Shown in pieces: positions 21,920 through 34,459 of a DNA stretch of 64,000 bases (positions are counted from its first letter, which is position 1; every line of letters starts with the position of its first letter). The notes under the pieces are model-generated. The model was not told where the DNA came from. It worked only from the letters and a program-made list of their open reading frames with translations, and made no database searches. Made by a program: the position numbers and the translations under genes. This DNA comes from Cordilura impudica (Eukaryota; Arthropoda; Insecta; Diptera; Scathophagidae), in assembly GCA_963682025.1 (NCBI GenBank), contig OY821517.1, forward strand, positions 295,600,344-295,664,343, given 5' to 3'.

Positions 21920-23530
21920 AAAAAAAAACTTAACCAAATAATCTACAAACTAAAATCCAAAAACTCTTACAACACTCTTAAAGGAGCAAAAACGAAAAAC
22001 ATAAAATGATCTGCACCAAAAAAATCTCAACAGCGAAATAAATGAAAAACGAACATGACACAAGATCAGCAGCTGATAACAGTCCATTTTTTATTCGTCT
22101 TCATCTTCTGCTGCAACATCAACTCGAACGCTCCAAAAGCTTAGCTAAGACGGAAAGGATTCAAACTAAACTAGACAGTTTATATCAGACGAAGTAAATG
22201 AAATGGACCTAAAAATTTAAGCTTTTTTGCTTTAAAGTGTTTTTTTTTAAGTTTTATTTGGAGATGGACAAACAGAGACAAGATTAAGAGTTTTTTTTTC
22301 TGTTCATTTGATGATGTAAAACACCTTCAACCTTTCTGCAACATTTCTAATATTAACAACAGCAACATCTAAAATAAAAGAAACAAAAAATATCTTCAAC
22401 CAAACATCAGTTAAAATAGAAAAAAAATATATTTAACATGCAACACATTTAATCGAAAGAACGATTTAGAAAAAAAAACTGTTACTAACACTCAACACTT
22501 GTTTAAAAACTTTGAGAATCTATGTATATGAATCTATTTTTACAGCTTCATACGAAGGTTGTTTAATGATTATGGCTATTAAAAATGAGTTTTGGTCTTT
22601 AGCCAAATGTATAATGTTGAGCTGTCTTATGAAAAACTAAAATTCATCAAACATTTTACGTTGAAGACTCTAGTTAAAGTGTTGCAATCTCGTTTATAAA
22701 GGTGATATAAAAAAGGATCATGCTTTTGCAGAACAACAACATGCTAAAGTACTTATTTTATTTCGTCCCTCAATTTCGATTCGAAATTTTAAAATAATTT
22801 GCTACAAAAATCAAGAGAGCCCTAGCAGCATCATCATCATCGTTATTTATCTGTTACTTTACCAAGTGGCAGGCAACAAATTAAATGAACACAGTTTAAT
22901 AAAAATACAGCAAACAAACCACAACAACAAAAAAAAAATGCCTAAAATATCAACAGCATGACAAAACAAAAGGATCAGTTAACTTTTTTGTTTAAACATT
23001 GTCCATGGTGGATGACAATGTTAAGCTGTGGCAACTGTCTTTTCTGGCCTGTCTTTCTGTCTGTAGTTGTCATCTAAAAAATAGTAAAAACCCTCTAAAC
23101 TATCATGTTCTTGAGCTTAAGGTTTCATTTACTTACTTAATACTTCAAGTCGAGCCGATTTGTAGTTGTTACTCCCTCTTCTGCGCTTATGTGTTTTCAG
23201 TTAAGTTGTTGTTTAACCTTTTTCAACCTTAACTGGAAAATATGCAACAGTAACCACCGTATTGTAAATAAGTAAACAGATAAACAAAACAAACAAAAAC
23301 AATTGACAAATGTTTTAAGAAGGTGGCAACATCATTTATTTAAATTTGTCGAGTCCTCTTCCTATGGACAGTGGTTTGAGATGTTATATATTATAGTAAA
23401 CGAATTTATATATTTCAGAAACGAAACTTTACAGGACCAGTCTGAGGCTTCAGTATTTCCACGATTAAGTATTTTCTGCAGTATTGTGAAATGTTGGTGA
23501 AGGAAAAATATTAAAAATTTATTAAAATAA
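21920..23530. other. long spacer, no gene seen
   Basis: AT-rich, low-complexity stretches of A and AAC, no mobile element recognised. Apparent ORFs at 22999 and 23303 have no recognisable content. Confidence 0.4.
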
Positions 23531-24346
23531 TCTAACCCATAAAAACAAAGTTTTTATTAAAACTCTTTCTTTCCTTATGCATATGAGTTTTGAATCTCTC
23601 CGTGACTGTGCGTGAATTTACGTGACTATCTTTAACTTAATATTTGATGACAACAAGTCTGTGACCAAATTTCAGATTGATTGAATGAGGGGAAATGGGG
23701 TTTAAATCACTCCGTGACTGTACGTGACTATGCGTGACTGTGAGTGACTATCTTAAAATTATTCTTTGGCCACAACAAGTCTATGGGTAAAGTTTCCAAT
23801 CGATCGGATGGCTGGAAATGGGGGTTTAAATTATTCCGTGACTGTCCGTGACTATGCGTGACTGTGAGTGACTATCTTAAAATTATTCTTTGGCTACAAC
23901 AAGTCCATCGACCAAGTTTCAGTTTGATCGTATAAGTGGAAATGGGTTTTAAATCACTCCGTGACTGTGCGTGACTATGTAGAAGTTAATTTTTTTTTAC
24001 AGCAAATATATCGACCAAGTTTCAGAACGATCGGATGAGGGGAAGTCCGTTTTAAATCTCTCCGTGACTGTGCGTGACCATGCGTGACTATGCGTGACTA
24101 AGTCAAAGTTAATATTTTTTTTCACAACAAGTGTATGAACCAAGTTACAGATCGATCGGATGAGGGAAAATGACATTCAGATCACTCCGTGACTGTGCGT
24201 GACTACCCCAGAATTAATCTTTATTCACAACAAGCCTATGGGCAAAGTTTTAGATCAATTGAATAAGGGGGAATGGGGTTGACCCACGGCAAACAGACAG
24301 TCAGACAGGCAGACAGAGAGAGAGTATGAGTTAAAAGAAAGAGTTT
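23531..24346 (+). mobile_element. GTGACT repeat element, copy 4 (longest)
   Basis: 816 bp, about twice the other copies. It has the same ends ('tctaacccataaaaac' and 'ttaaaagaaagagttt') but six to seven internal modules of ~110-120 bp, each 'tccgtgactgtgcgtgacta' - 'caacaagtctatg' - 'aagtttcagatcgatcgg' - 'gaaatggggtttaaa'. Copy-number change of the module explains the length. Confidence 0.88.
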
Positions 24347-24389
24347 AAAAATAGTCATCATCAATTTCACTGTCGGTATTGTTGTTAGT

Positions 24390-24900
24390 ATTATAACAAC
24401 CTTTTGATGAAAAAATCGGGAAAATAGGTCCAAAAGTGGTCCGATGTCATAAAAATTTTACAGTGTTTTTTTGCACTATTTTTGTACATTTTTTAAATAT
24501 AATACAGAAATTACCAAATTTGTCATCTTTTGTGGCATTTTAATCAAATTTTGAAAAAAATTTGTACTGGGACTAGGTCCAAGAGTGGACCGATTTCAAA
24601 GATTTTTTATAGATCTGACCACTGGCCTAATAAACCCTTATGATTCAAATTTCATCACAATAGGATAAGATTTGCTACATTCAATAGCATTAAAACCAAT
24701 TTTGAAGGAAAATTTGTATGGGGACTAGGTCCAAACATGGGCCGATTCGAACAAATTTAAGTAGGGTTCGTCTTTGGGTTAAAAACACTTTAAGTTCCAA
24801 ATTTCAGCACATTATCTTTATATTTGCAACACGTAATATTAGCACCAAAATAATATTGAACTTTGATTAGATATACTGAAGCCCCCTGTGGACCTACCAC
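24390..24900. repeat. diverged relative of the 780-bp repeat
   Basis: Holds repeated phrases 'gggactaggtccaagagtgg', 'accgatttcaaag' and 'gtatggggactaggtccaaa' like the interior of the 780-bp repeat, without its ends. It looks like an old copy. Confidence 0.5.
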
Positions 24901-25139
24901 CCTCCGCCAGCATTTATTAAAGGTAGGGAAGTCATCTTTCAAAATCATTTATAATGATTTTTAATGTTAAAAATTAATAAAAATATTTCTTTGTGTCTCA
25001 GAAACCTGACGTGATAGAGAAAAACCAATTCAGCCGGATTCAGCCCACCAAATTACCCTAGAAAAGATATTTGGTTGCTCCAGTCCAAAACCTTTTTGGC
25101 TAGTGCTATTATTAATAATTATTTATTAATAATTTATTC

Positions 25140-25919
25140 ATTATACCCTATACCACTATGTGGTTTGGGTATAATGACTTTGTGCTGCTGTTTGTAACAA
25201 CCAAAAATATTTGACCTAGACCCATCTTTAATTATACCGATCGAATCAGAATCACTTTCTGAGTTGACTTAACAATGTCCGTCCGTCCGTCCGTCCGTCC
25301 GTCTGTGTGTCCATGTAAAGCTTGTAATCAAACTGCAGGTCGCAAATATGAATATATTTTGATGAAATTTGGTATATAAGCTTTTATCGGCCATGGGACG
25401 AACGCTATTGAAATTGGTGAGAATCGGTCCATGTTCAGACCTAGCCCCCATACAAATTACCCATATGAAATCGACATAAATTGCCATAAGATCCTAATTG
25501 TCATATAGATCTTACTCAAATTGGGTTTGTATGCATTCATTACATCCACTAATGAGTAGTCCAAAAATGATCCCTTTGACCCATATAGAGCTGCTTCCCG
25601 ATCTTCACTTAAATCTATTAAAAAACAAAAATATTGCACTGATTCTTCTCAAATTTTGTTTGTATATATTTTTGCAAAATACAAGAGACTTTACCAAACA
25701 TGATCAGGATCGGTCCATTTTTGGACCTAGTCCCTTTATAGATATAGCAACCGATATGAACTTTTTCATATCTGCAGCCAAAAAAATTAATAAAAATCCC
25801 ACTCAAATTTGGTTTTTTGCTTATTTTCAATGTCCAACGTCCTAAGAGATAGGGTTTCTAAACGCATGGTATAGGGTATCGTATAGTCGGTCTAGACCGA
25901 CTATAATTTTCTTACTTGT
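25140..25919 (+). mobile_element. 780-bp interspersed repeat, copy 2
   Basis: 'ttataccctataccactatg' at the left; at the right, 'gtatagggtatcgtatag', TCGGTCTAGACCGA and 'ttttcttacttgtt'. Orientation opposite to copy 1. Confidence 0.88.
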
Positions 25920-25944
25920 TTTACATTATATTAAATAAAACAAT

Positions 25945-27720
25945 CTATATATATAAAATGGAATGTGTGTTTGTTTATTTGTTTGTTTGTTTGTACCTTA
26001 TAGGAGACCAAACTTCTGGACCGATCTTCCTGAAATTTTCACACCATTTAACTGGGTCTCTGGCATGATTAATAGGGTATTTTTTTTTCGACCACGCCCA
26101 CTTTTACGCCCACTTTTTTTAAATTGCTCCCATATAGTTTTTAACAGATTTATTTCAAATTGTATACACATTATACTCCAGGCGAGGTAGAAATAAACAT
26201 TTCTTACGCCACGCCCCCTTTCACGCCCCTTTTATCGTCAAATTTTGTTTGAAAGTTTTAAACTTTTTGTTCTCTGTACAAATTTGTTCCTTCCAACGGA
26301 TTTTTTTTATTTGGTAGTATGTTGCTCTTAATACTGTTAACGTCGCCATATAACTATGAACCACGCCCACTTCAGTGCCCCCTTTTTCTTAATTCAGATA
26401 CTTACTTATACCACTAGTAATGTTTGCTATACAAAATACTTTTTTTGTAATATGTATTTACCTAAAGTTTTATATACTTTTTATCTACAGGTAAGGTAGC
26501 CATACATTTTTTTATTACCAAATCCCCCTTTGTCGCCCCATTTTACCTTAAATTATAATTAATCTGCTTTCAATCTATCTATATATATAAAAATGAATGT
26601 GTGCTTGTTTGTGCTTTATAGGAGGCCAAAGCCCTGAACCGATCTTCCTTAAATTTTCAGAGTGTATTACTGTTCTGGAAGGAATAATAGGCTATATAAA
26701 TTTTTGGTTGGACACGGTGCCACGCCCATATAACCCAAAACTTGAAATCGTCATATCTCGGGAATTTTTTGACCTACAGCGGTCATATTTGGTACATATG
26801 GTATTGGCATGAACGGAGATACATACCAGAAGAAAAGTGGGCGGGACCACGCCCCTTTTTAGAAAAATAAAAAATCGTAATATCTTCTAAATTTTCACAA
26901 AAGGATATTTTTGCGAAATAATAAGTCCTTAACTATACAAAGTTGTTAGTGGGCAAAGGGGCGTGGTCCCGCCCATATAACCCAAAATTTAAAATCGTCA
27001 TATTTCGGCCACTTTTTAACCTACGGCGATGATATTTGATATATATTGAAATTAATAGAAATAGTACTACAAGAAAAGTGGGCGGTACCACGCCCTTTTT
27101 AGAAAAATTAAAATCCATAATAACTTCTATTAAGCCCTTGACTATATAAAGTTGTTAGTGGACGAAGGGACGAGGCCCCGCCCATATAACTCAATATTTG
27201 GCATGGATTGATTTGCTTAATAAGGTGTTTTCTTAAATAGGTATACATTCCATGCGAATTTCGGCGGGCCACATCCCTTTGTTTCCGATTTGTAGAAAGC
27301 CAGACCACAGTGTGAAACTTTCCAATATAAAGGAACAGCTGTACTTTTCCCACGCATTCCAATGATCCCAACTGATTTACCATTCGACTTCAAACGATTA
27401 CAGTTTTCTGTTCGATTAGCGTTTGCGATGTCTGTTAGCAAAGCTCAAGGTCAATCTCTTCAAGTTTGCGGCTTAAATTTAGAAAATCCATGTTTCTCGC
27501 ATGGACAGCTTTATGTTGCTTACTCACGCAGGGAAACCCACCGACTTATATGTTTATGCTCCAGATGGACAAACTAAAAATATTGTATATCCTAAAGCAT
27601 TGCAATAATTAATTCTAAATTCAATAAATAATATTTTTTTAATGTATAAATATTTTTTTTTATTTAATTTTATTTTATAACGATGACGGGTAGCGAAGCA
27701 CACCGGGTTAAGCTAGTATA
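25945..27720 (+). mobile_element. Helitron with decayed helicase
   Basis: Starts TCTATATATATAAAATGG followed by a (TTTG)n run and 'gaccgatcttcctgaaattt'. A second start-like sequence is at 26577. The interior is a series of modules carrying 'ccacgcccactttt'-type phrases. A helicase C-terminus lies at 27280-27605. It ends with 'gggtagcgaagcacaccggg', AAGCTAG|TA, a CTAG-type 3' end. Other helicase and Rep parts are absent. Confidence 0.75.
27280..27605 (+). pseudogene. Helitron PIF1-like helicase, C-terminal fragment
   Basis: Readable across frames: 'QFSVRLAFAMSVSKAQGQSL', 'QVCGLNLENPCFSHGQLYVA' and 'APDGQTKNIVYPKALQ'. 'SKAQGQS' and 'YVAYSR' correspond to the last conserved motifs of the Helitron superfamily-1 helicase. 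A frameshift falls after 'YSR'. The normal Walker motifs are missing in this copy. Confidence 0.85.
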
Positions 27721-28336
27721 TTTTATAATAAAAAATAGGTTTTGGACTATAATATGTTGTACTTTGATCAATTATTATACCATATCTGCACATATTGTCT
27801 TATAACATTTCTTAAAGAATATATATAAAAAGTATGTCCAGGTCAAGAACGACTACTTTCCAATAAATGGCGAGAAGGCTCCAACACACTAACTTTATAA
27901 TAATTGTATTATTGTCTTATTACCCAATAAATGACTTATTAAATAAATAAATAAATATATAAATAAATGGCGCGAAGTTCCGAAAAGAAGCAGTTATAAG
28001 CATATTGAAGACATCTAGAATCTGGTATTGTCATTGAATACATCTTGGATTTGTTCATACATCCTGCTTCGATATTACGTACGTCCTTACAGACATTTTT
28101 TTTACTATAGGCTCACATTAACTTATTGCAATGTTGCAATCAAAAACTAAGCACTTTTACATTAAGGCCAATATGTTCTAAGTATCTCTACATCTGTACC
28201 TTTGTGTATTGATAGTGAGCAGTTCATATACTTTCACCACAAATTAAAAAAAAAAATTCATGCCATGTGGATACAATTACATCTTTAGTTTCCAGAGTAA
28301 TGTATATTTCTTGTACACACTTCGATCAGCCATTTT
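27721..28336. other. spacer, nothing recognised
   Basis: One AAAT run near 27935-27968; otherwise no feature. Confidence 0.4.
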
Positions 28337-29057
28337 TATACCATATACCGCTATGTGGTCAGGGTAAATGACTTTGTGCTGATGTTTGAAACTACCAAAT
28401 ATATTTGACCTAGACCCATCTTTTATTATACTGAGCGACTCAAAATCACTTTCTGAGTCAGTTCAGCGATGTCCGTCCGTCCGTTCGTGCGTCTGATGAA
28501 GTTAAGTATATTGGCTTCTGTCGGTCACAGGATGAACGCTGTTGAAATTGGTGAAAAATCGGTACATGTTCATACCTAATCTCCATTCAAATGACGCCTA
28601 CGAAATCGATTTAAGGCCAACTTATTATATAGATCTCGGTCAAATTGGGTTTCTGTGTGTTTGTTACATCCGTTTGTCAGTAGTCCAAAAAAAAACCCTA
28701 GTTATAGACCTTCGTTATAGCCCCCATAAAAAGCTGCTTCCCGATTTTCACTTAAATCTATCAAAAAATATCGCACAGATTTTTCTCACATTTGGTTTTT
28801 AAATATTATTGCAAAAAAATAAGTGATATTACCAAATATGGTAATTATCGGTCCGTTTTTCGACCCCTATATAAATATAGCATCCGATGTGAACTTTTGC
28901 ATATCCGAAGGCAGAAAAATTAATAACAGTGCCACTCAAATTTGGTTTATGCTTATTTTCTATATCCAATTAGTTGGACCTAAGAGGTAGGGTCTCTAAA
29001 CGCATGGTGTAGGGTATCGTAAAGTCGGTCTAGGCCGACAATAATTTTGTTACTTGT
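28337..29057 (+). mobile_element. 780-bp interspersed repeat, copy 3 (diverged)
   Basis: Same order of landmarks ('ataccgctatgtggtcaggg', 'gtccgtccgtccg', 'tatagatctcggtcaaattg', 'gcatggtgtagggtatcg', 'tcggtctaggccgac'), with many substitutions and a deletion in the middle. Confidence 0.8.
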
Positions 29058-29736
29058 TGAGATGTGTTGTTGGTACACCAAATTAATGGCAGCATATATC
29101 GCTGCTTATTAATCAATATCGCAATTGTTTTACATAAAGTTTAATAATCATTTTTAAATTAGTTAAACATTTTACTTAACGCGACGATAAACATGCCTTC
29201 AGTACGGCTTGAATATCTGACGTTTTCGGCCTTTTTAACTTTACTTTAATGAGTTTTGAAGTAGCTGTGTTCAATGCAATTATCTTTGTGTCGAATATTG
29301 TGGAAACTTTACTCAGGGAAGAATGTAGTTGGCATTTGGGTCTATAAAGAGGTTGATGTATCATTAGGAAGACTCATAAATTCATGATTGAGTCCTACTC
29401 ACAAGGAATGTCGCATGGGCGGCAGTCGTAGATCGGGATAAAACTTCAATATGTGCTAGAGCACGAAAAAATAGGTGGCTATTATTTTTTTCTTTTTCTA
29501 ATCAATCTCTGTTTATGTAGCGATCAAATAAATCCTCCATTGCAACTTAAGAGAAATTGGACTGCTTTTATGCAAAAAAAAAAAAAAAATGACGAATTGA
29601 ATATTTTATACAACTTGAAAAAATGAGTAACTCAGACTTTTCTAGATGCCCAATTTTATAATTAGGTGGTAAAATAAATACCAAAAATGAAAGTATTTCA
29701 TTGTTTTTTCTGAAAATTTTACGCAATTACTGCAAA
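29058..29736. other. spacer, nothing recognised
   Basis: No feature beyond an A-run at 29574-29589. The small minus frame at 29176-29364 has no recognisable content. Confidence 0.4.
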
Positions 29737-29920
29737 CTAGTATAGCCCAGCACTCGAAATTCGAGTGCAAATTCTAGGATATATTATTTTTTCATTAAAT
29801 TTTTCTCTTCCAATGTTTTTTAATCTATATATGTATATATAAAATTTATGAATATTTAAATGAGCCTAAAGGTATGTTAATCAATTTTAGCGATTCACAA
29901 TTCAACACAAAGCGTCTGAA
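29737..29920 (-). mobile_element. short Helitron, 3' fragment
   Basis: Minus strand 3' end: 'gcactcgaatttcgagtgc' hairpin, 'tgggctata' and CTAG. Truncated on its 5' side. Confidence 0.75.
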
Positions 29921-30153
29921 ATATAATTTATATCATTCGCATTAACAGGGTGTAACGAATTATTATAAATATTTTATTTTATTTAATTAAATGTATTTTT
30001 AAGACAGATTAAACATAAATTTTATCATTCTCAGTTTCTCCTCCATATGAAGTATTACATGCCCATTGTCACACTCCTCCGTACCCGCATATTGCTTAAA
30101 AAGGGAACTAAAAATTTACCTTCACGTATCAATATATAGATATAGATAATATA

Positions 30154-30806
30154 TCTATAATATTACTAGGCTTGGCGATTTTTTGTTACCGATGTTTTGT
30201 TCTACCGTTTTATCCTGATTTTGACCAAACGTATATTATTTGAAAAGTATTTCTTTTGATCCGATTTGCAGATTTACAGATTTTTAAATTTTTCCTTTAT
30301 TTTGAGTAAATTGCATTTAAAGTTACTACTAACACATACATAAAATTATACAATGCTATGTGAGTGTTCATTAAATTTGTTAATGTGTTTGTAATAAAAA
30401 TGAGTTTGTTTTTTGTGTTGATTCGTGAATTGGCTATAATTGGTTAGCATACTTTTATAGGCTAGGCGATGTTTTGTTACCGATGTTTTGTTCTACCGTT
30501 TTATCCCGATTTTGACCAATCACATATTATTTGAAAGGCATTTCTTTTTAGCTGTTCACCAGATTTACGGATTTTTAATTTTGTCCCTTTTTTTGAGTAA
30601 ATTGCATTTAAAGTTCGTACTAACATATACATATAATTACACATATGCTATGAGTGTGTTTATTAAATTTGTTATTCTGTGATGAGTTTGTTATCTCCAT
30701 TCACGATAATAATAAACCAAAAAAGTGTTGGTTTGTGAATTGGCTAAGTTGAGAAATAAGGTTGCCTAGAAATTGCACTCAAATTTCGAGCGCTGGAATC
30801 TACTAG
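30154..30806 (+). mobile_element. short Helitron, tandem dimer
   Basis: Two head-to-tail copies. The first runs from TCTATAATATTACTAGG at 30154 to about 30455 and lacks the 3' hairpin. The second begins 'ataggctaggcgatgttttg' near 30456 and ends 'ctcaaatttcgagcgctg' and CTAG at 30803-30806. Confidence 0.8.
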
Positions 30807-30880
30807 AGGTGTCTTCATCTTGTTGGACATATTTCGACACAGTGATACCGATTTACTTCATTTTCAACAATACTGTTTTT

Positions 30881-30960
30881 GGTTCCTGATGAAGCTTGGT
30901 GACTCGAACCAAATCAGCTGTATAACATGTCTTGCAGAATGTAGATAACTTTAGTAAGAA
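30881..30960 (+). ncRNA. degenerate hammerhead-like copy
   Basis: 'ggttcctgatgaagcttggt', 'gactcgaacc' and 'cagctgtataaca' align with the better motif at 61933-61979. The GAAAC element has decayed (AAATC) and stem I is partly lost. It is presumably inactive. Confidence 0.4.
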
Positions 30961-31112
30961 CTGAAAAATGTCAGGTGTTAACGAGTTTCAAAATTGCTAA
31001 ATTGGCAACATTATACTAATTTGATAGAATTCAATATGACTACGGAAATGATATAGAAAATTTGATTTACAAAGAATAGTAATTTCCGTGCCAATATTCT
31101 TGACTTTATTTT

Positions 31113-31896
31113 TATACCCTATACCACTATGTGGTTTGGGTATAATGACTTTGTGCTGCTGTTTGTAACAACCAAAAATATTTGACCTACACCCATCTTT
31201 AAATATACCGATCGAATTAGAATCACTATCTGATTCGATTTAACGATGTCGGTCCGTCCGTCCATCTGTGTGTCCATGTAAAGCTTGTAATCAAACTGCA
31301 GGTCGCAAATATGAATATATTTTGATGAAATTTGGTATTTGACCTTCTATCGGCCATGGAATGAACGCTATTGAAATTGGTGAGAATCGGTCCGTGTTCA
31401 GACCTAGCCCCCATACAAATGACCCCTATGAAATCATCATATATTGCCATAAGAACCAAATTATCATACAAATCTTAGTCAAATTGGGTTTGTATGTATA
31501 TATTACATCCATTAATCAGTAGTCCTATTGGACAACTCTTAGTCATAGGCCCCATATAGAGCTGCTTCCCGATCTTCACTTAATTCTATCAAAAAACAAA
31601 AATATTGCACTGATTCTTCTCAAATTTTGTTTGTATATAATTTTGCAAAATGCAAGAGACTTTACCAAACATGGTCAGGATCGGTCCATTTTTGGGCCTA
31701 GTCCCCATATAGATATAGCATCCGATATGAACTTTTTCATATCTGCAGCCGACAAAATTAATAAAAATCCCACTCAAATTTGGTTTATGCTTATTTTCTA
31801 TATCCAGTTAGTTGGGCCTGAGAGATAGCGTCTCTAAACGCATGGTATAGGGTATCGTATAGTCGGTCTAGACCGACTATAATTTTCTTACTTGTT
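31113..31896 (+). mobile_element. 780-bp interspersed repeat, copy 4
   Basis: 'tataccctataccactatgt' to 'ttttcttacttgtt' with the TCGGTCTAGACCGA palindrome intact. Confidence 0.88.
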
Positions 31897-32979
31897 ATAC
31901 CTACATTAGACATTTAGTATAACCCGACTTGGGAATAAATATTTTCAACTTGCGTAGTGCTAAGTCTGTTCAAAATCACTAAAGCCCCCTTTTTAAATAA
32001 TATTGTGTAATTCTGTTCTTCTTCCCAAACGAGAACTCCTCAATACCACTGTAAACAATTTTGATACAAGTCATTCTTTTGGAAACTACCGCCGACGTAT
32101 CGTATCGTTAAAGTAATAAACAAATACAACACAATTATAAGAAAAGAAAAAAAAAAATAATAAAAAATAAAGAAAAACAACTCAACGTTGCAAAAAATAT
32201 CAAATGACGACAGTTTTAGGACGTCGTCTAATCTAAATGTCTACCTTGAAAAGATTTACTGCAAAAAAGAACAACAGTTTTTGTTTTGTATGCCTTGCCA
32301 TCGATATGACCGTAAAAAGTTGGAAGATCGCTTTTGTGTTCGCCACAGTAATAGTCAGTATTAACTTTGTAATTTTGTTGTTTTGTCCGCCTTAATGTCT
32401 GTTCGGTTTCTGCTGTTTAAAAATATGTTTTACAGTTTACATTGTAAAGGTTACTAGAAATTCGAAAGAAAAAGTTTACAATCATAATTGAACGGTTATT
32501 ACTCGTACTTGTTGTTATTTTTTGTGCTTTAAATTTATGTTGGCCAAGTAATTAACATGGTTATAATAAACATGGAATTTAATGTATGTTAGTAGGAGCT
32601 AACGAAATTGACACTTCATATTCGTACATTTCAGTTTCCTACTACTACATACATACGACTACACCTATCGATACATATATAATTGAGTGTCAGATATGTT
32701 TCAGTGAAAGTAGTGTTTCGCAGAAAGTGTTCTTGAGCCATTGTGTTACTTTGAACAAATCCACACTATAGAATAATTATTTTTTTTTGATTAATATATA
32801 AAGAGTATTCGTGACAAACCGAGCAGCAATCGAATTCACCATTGGCATTGAAAATTGCCAGAGTGATTCGAAACGGAAACTCGCCGCCTCGAGACCCTTT
32901 ACATCAAAATTTCAAAAGTGTCCTTATAATGTTGCTCACAACTTTGGAAAATACAACTATTTTATCGCGCAATAAAAAA
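31897..32979. other. spacer, no gene recognised
   Basis: AT-rich; no element ends or convincing ORF. The last ~200 bp may be decayed upstream sequence of the Jockey-type LINE that follows. Confidence 0.35.
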
Positions 32980-33386
32980 TTGTGGATTAAATCTCAAAGT
33001 GGCTGCTCAAATTGCTACTAAACCTACAAAACCCAAAAGGCAATATATGTTTATTCAGTGGATATCGAACAACTTTTAAATGAAAAAAGGAGAGCACGTA
33101 GATGGTGGCAACTTTATAGATCCCCACAATTAAAACCCCGCTTAAAGAATGTATAAGGAGACTACGAACATTACTGGAAATGCAGAGGATTCAATCACTA
33201 AACAGTTTCCTTGAAAACCTTGATAACACACCAAGAACTGACAACTCATTATGTCGTGCTATTAAAAGTTTTAAAAGACCAATGATGAGCACGCCTCCTT
33301 TGTGAAAAACAAATGGTGAATGGGCAAGAAATAGTTTGGGGAAGGTAGAACTGTTCGTAGAACATCTAAGAAACGTATTCACGCCG
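32980..33386 (+). pseudogene. Jockey-type LINE ORF2, part before Transib
   Basis: Across frames: 'RRWWQLYRSPQLKPRLKECI', 'LLEMQRIQSLNSFLENLDN', 'LCRAIKSFKRPMMSTPPL', 'NGEWARNSLGKVELF' and 'EHLRNVFTP'. This is the linker between endonuclease and reverse transcriptase in Jockey-clade ORF2. The Transib entered at the CGCCG coding 'FTP'. The LINE resumes at 37240. Confidence 0.8.
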
Positions 33387-33424
33387 CACTGTGGCTCAAA
33401 TTTTGATTTCATTGGCCAAAAGTC
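33387..33424 (+). promoter_or_regulatory. Transib-1 left inverted end
   Basis: CACTGTG (33387-33393), 22-nt spacer, CCAAAAGTC (33416-33424). The heptamer differs from the V(D)J heptamer only at the central base. Presumed transposase site. Confidence 0.85.
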
Positions 33425-34327
33425 AAATTTTTTTTTGTCATCGATTTTTAAAATTTTTACTCCTTTTTGTAGCTTATATATCCAGATTAAGGTAGCCAAA
33501 AAATTAGGTTAAACTATTGATAATTGTGGGCGTGGCATGCTGTCAAATTCAACTGTTTTTTTTAATTCAGCAAAAGATGTTTTTTTTTTGTTTTTTGTCA
33601 AAAATAAATGGTTACTACTCGCAAGCTATCATCGATATTGGCCTGCGGTCTTTTTTATAATGTTAGTAGGATTATTGTCTTTAGTTTTTGTAAGTAGTCA
33701 CAGTTCTAACGTTTGATATTAGGGGCGTTATGAAATAATTATGAAACCACTATATTTTTCTCAAATTTAAACTTTAGTGGAATAGAACTTCTAAAGGAAG
33801 TAAGGGAACAAGAAACGTATACCACCCGGAGAAAGGCGAATGTATCCTGTTTAACCCTATATATACTTTTGCACCCCCCACGAGCCCCCGGTAGAACACT
33901 TTTTTCATTTTAATGAAATTACTCTAAAAAAATTACTCTAAAAAAAATTTTGTTTTTTTACTTTAGACTACGTAAAAGTAAAATAATTAAATAAAATACC
34001 TGCGAAAGGGTTTATTGGCTTTGTTTTGATCAGCAAAAAAATAAGTCATAAAATGATCACAATAGGTTCTACAGTAAACAAATGATCTCTTTCTTAATTT
34101 ACCTGTTGTCAAATTTAAGGGTCAACCAAAGTCATAAACAATTTTATAAGTTTGTCAATAATCGCGGCACTAAACCACTAAAGATAAAAAACCACCCCAT
34201 ATTGGCGAGAAACTAATTAGTTTTACCTGATATTGAAGTCTGGATAACAAGTGCAGTTTTGTTCAATTTAAGTACTACCTGCTATGAAATTAAAGATCAA
34301 TGTGTGAATAACATGTACCTAAAAATG

Positions 34328-34359
34328 TATAAAATGACGGATTCTATAAGGGATTACTC
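34328..34359 (+). promoter_or_regulatory. possible core promoter of Transib-1
   Basis: TATAAAA at 34328-34334 and an initiator-like CTCAATA about 25-30 nt downstream, roughly 100 nt before the chosen ATG. Spacing suits an insect TATA-Inr promoter. Inference only. Confidence 0.35.
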
Positions 34360-34459
34360 AATAATAAGTTAATACTTCAAGTGTACGGACGTATATTCGC
34401 AAGTGATAAAAAGTGATAAAAAAGTGATAACAGACGCAAATAAAAATATTGAGAAAAAT

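Noticed and set aside
23531..24346. CRISPR-like array because of regular short repeats
   Set aside because: The modules are long, variable and without unique spacers, and the window is eukaryotic.
34403..34459. GTG at 34403 as start of the Transib transposase
   Set aside because: GTG is not a usual eukaryotic start. The first ATG in frame is at 34460 and gives a protein of normal Transib length.
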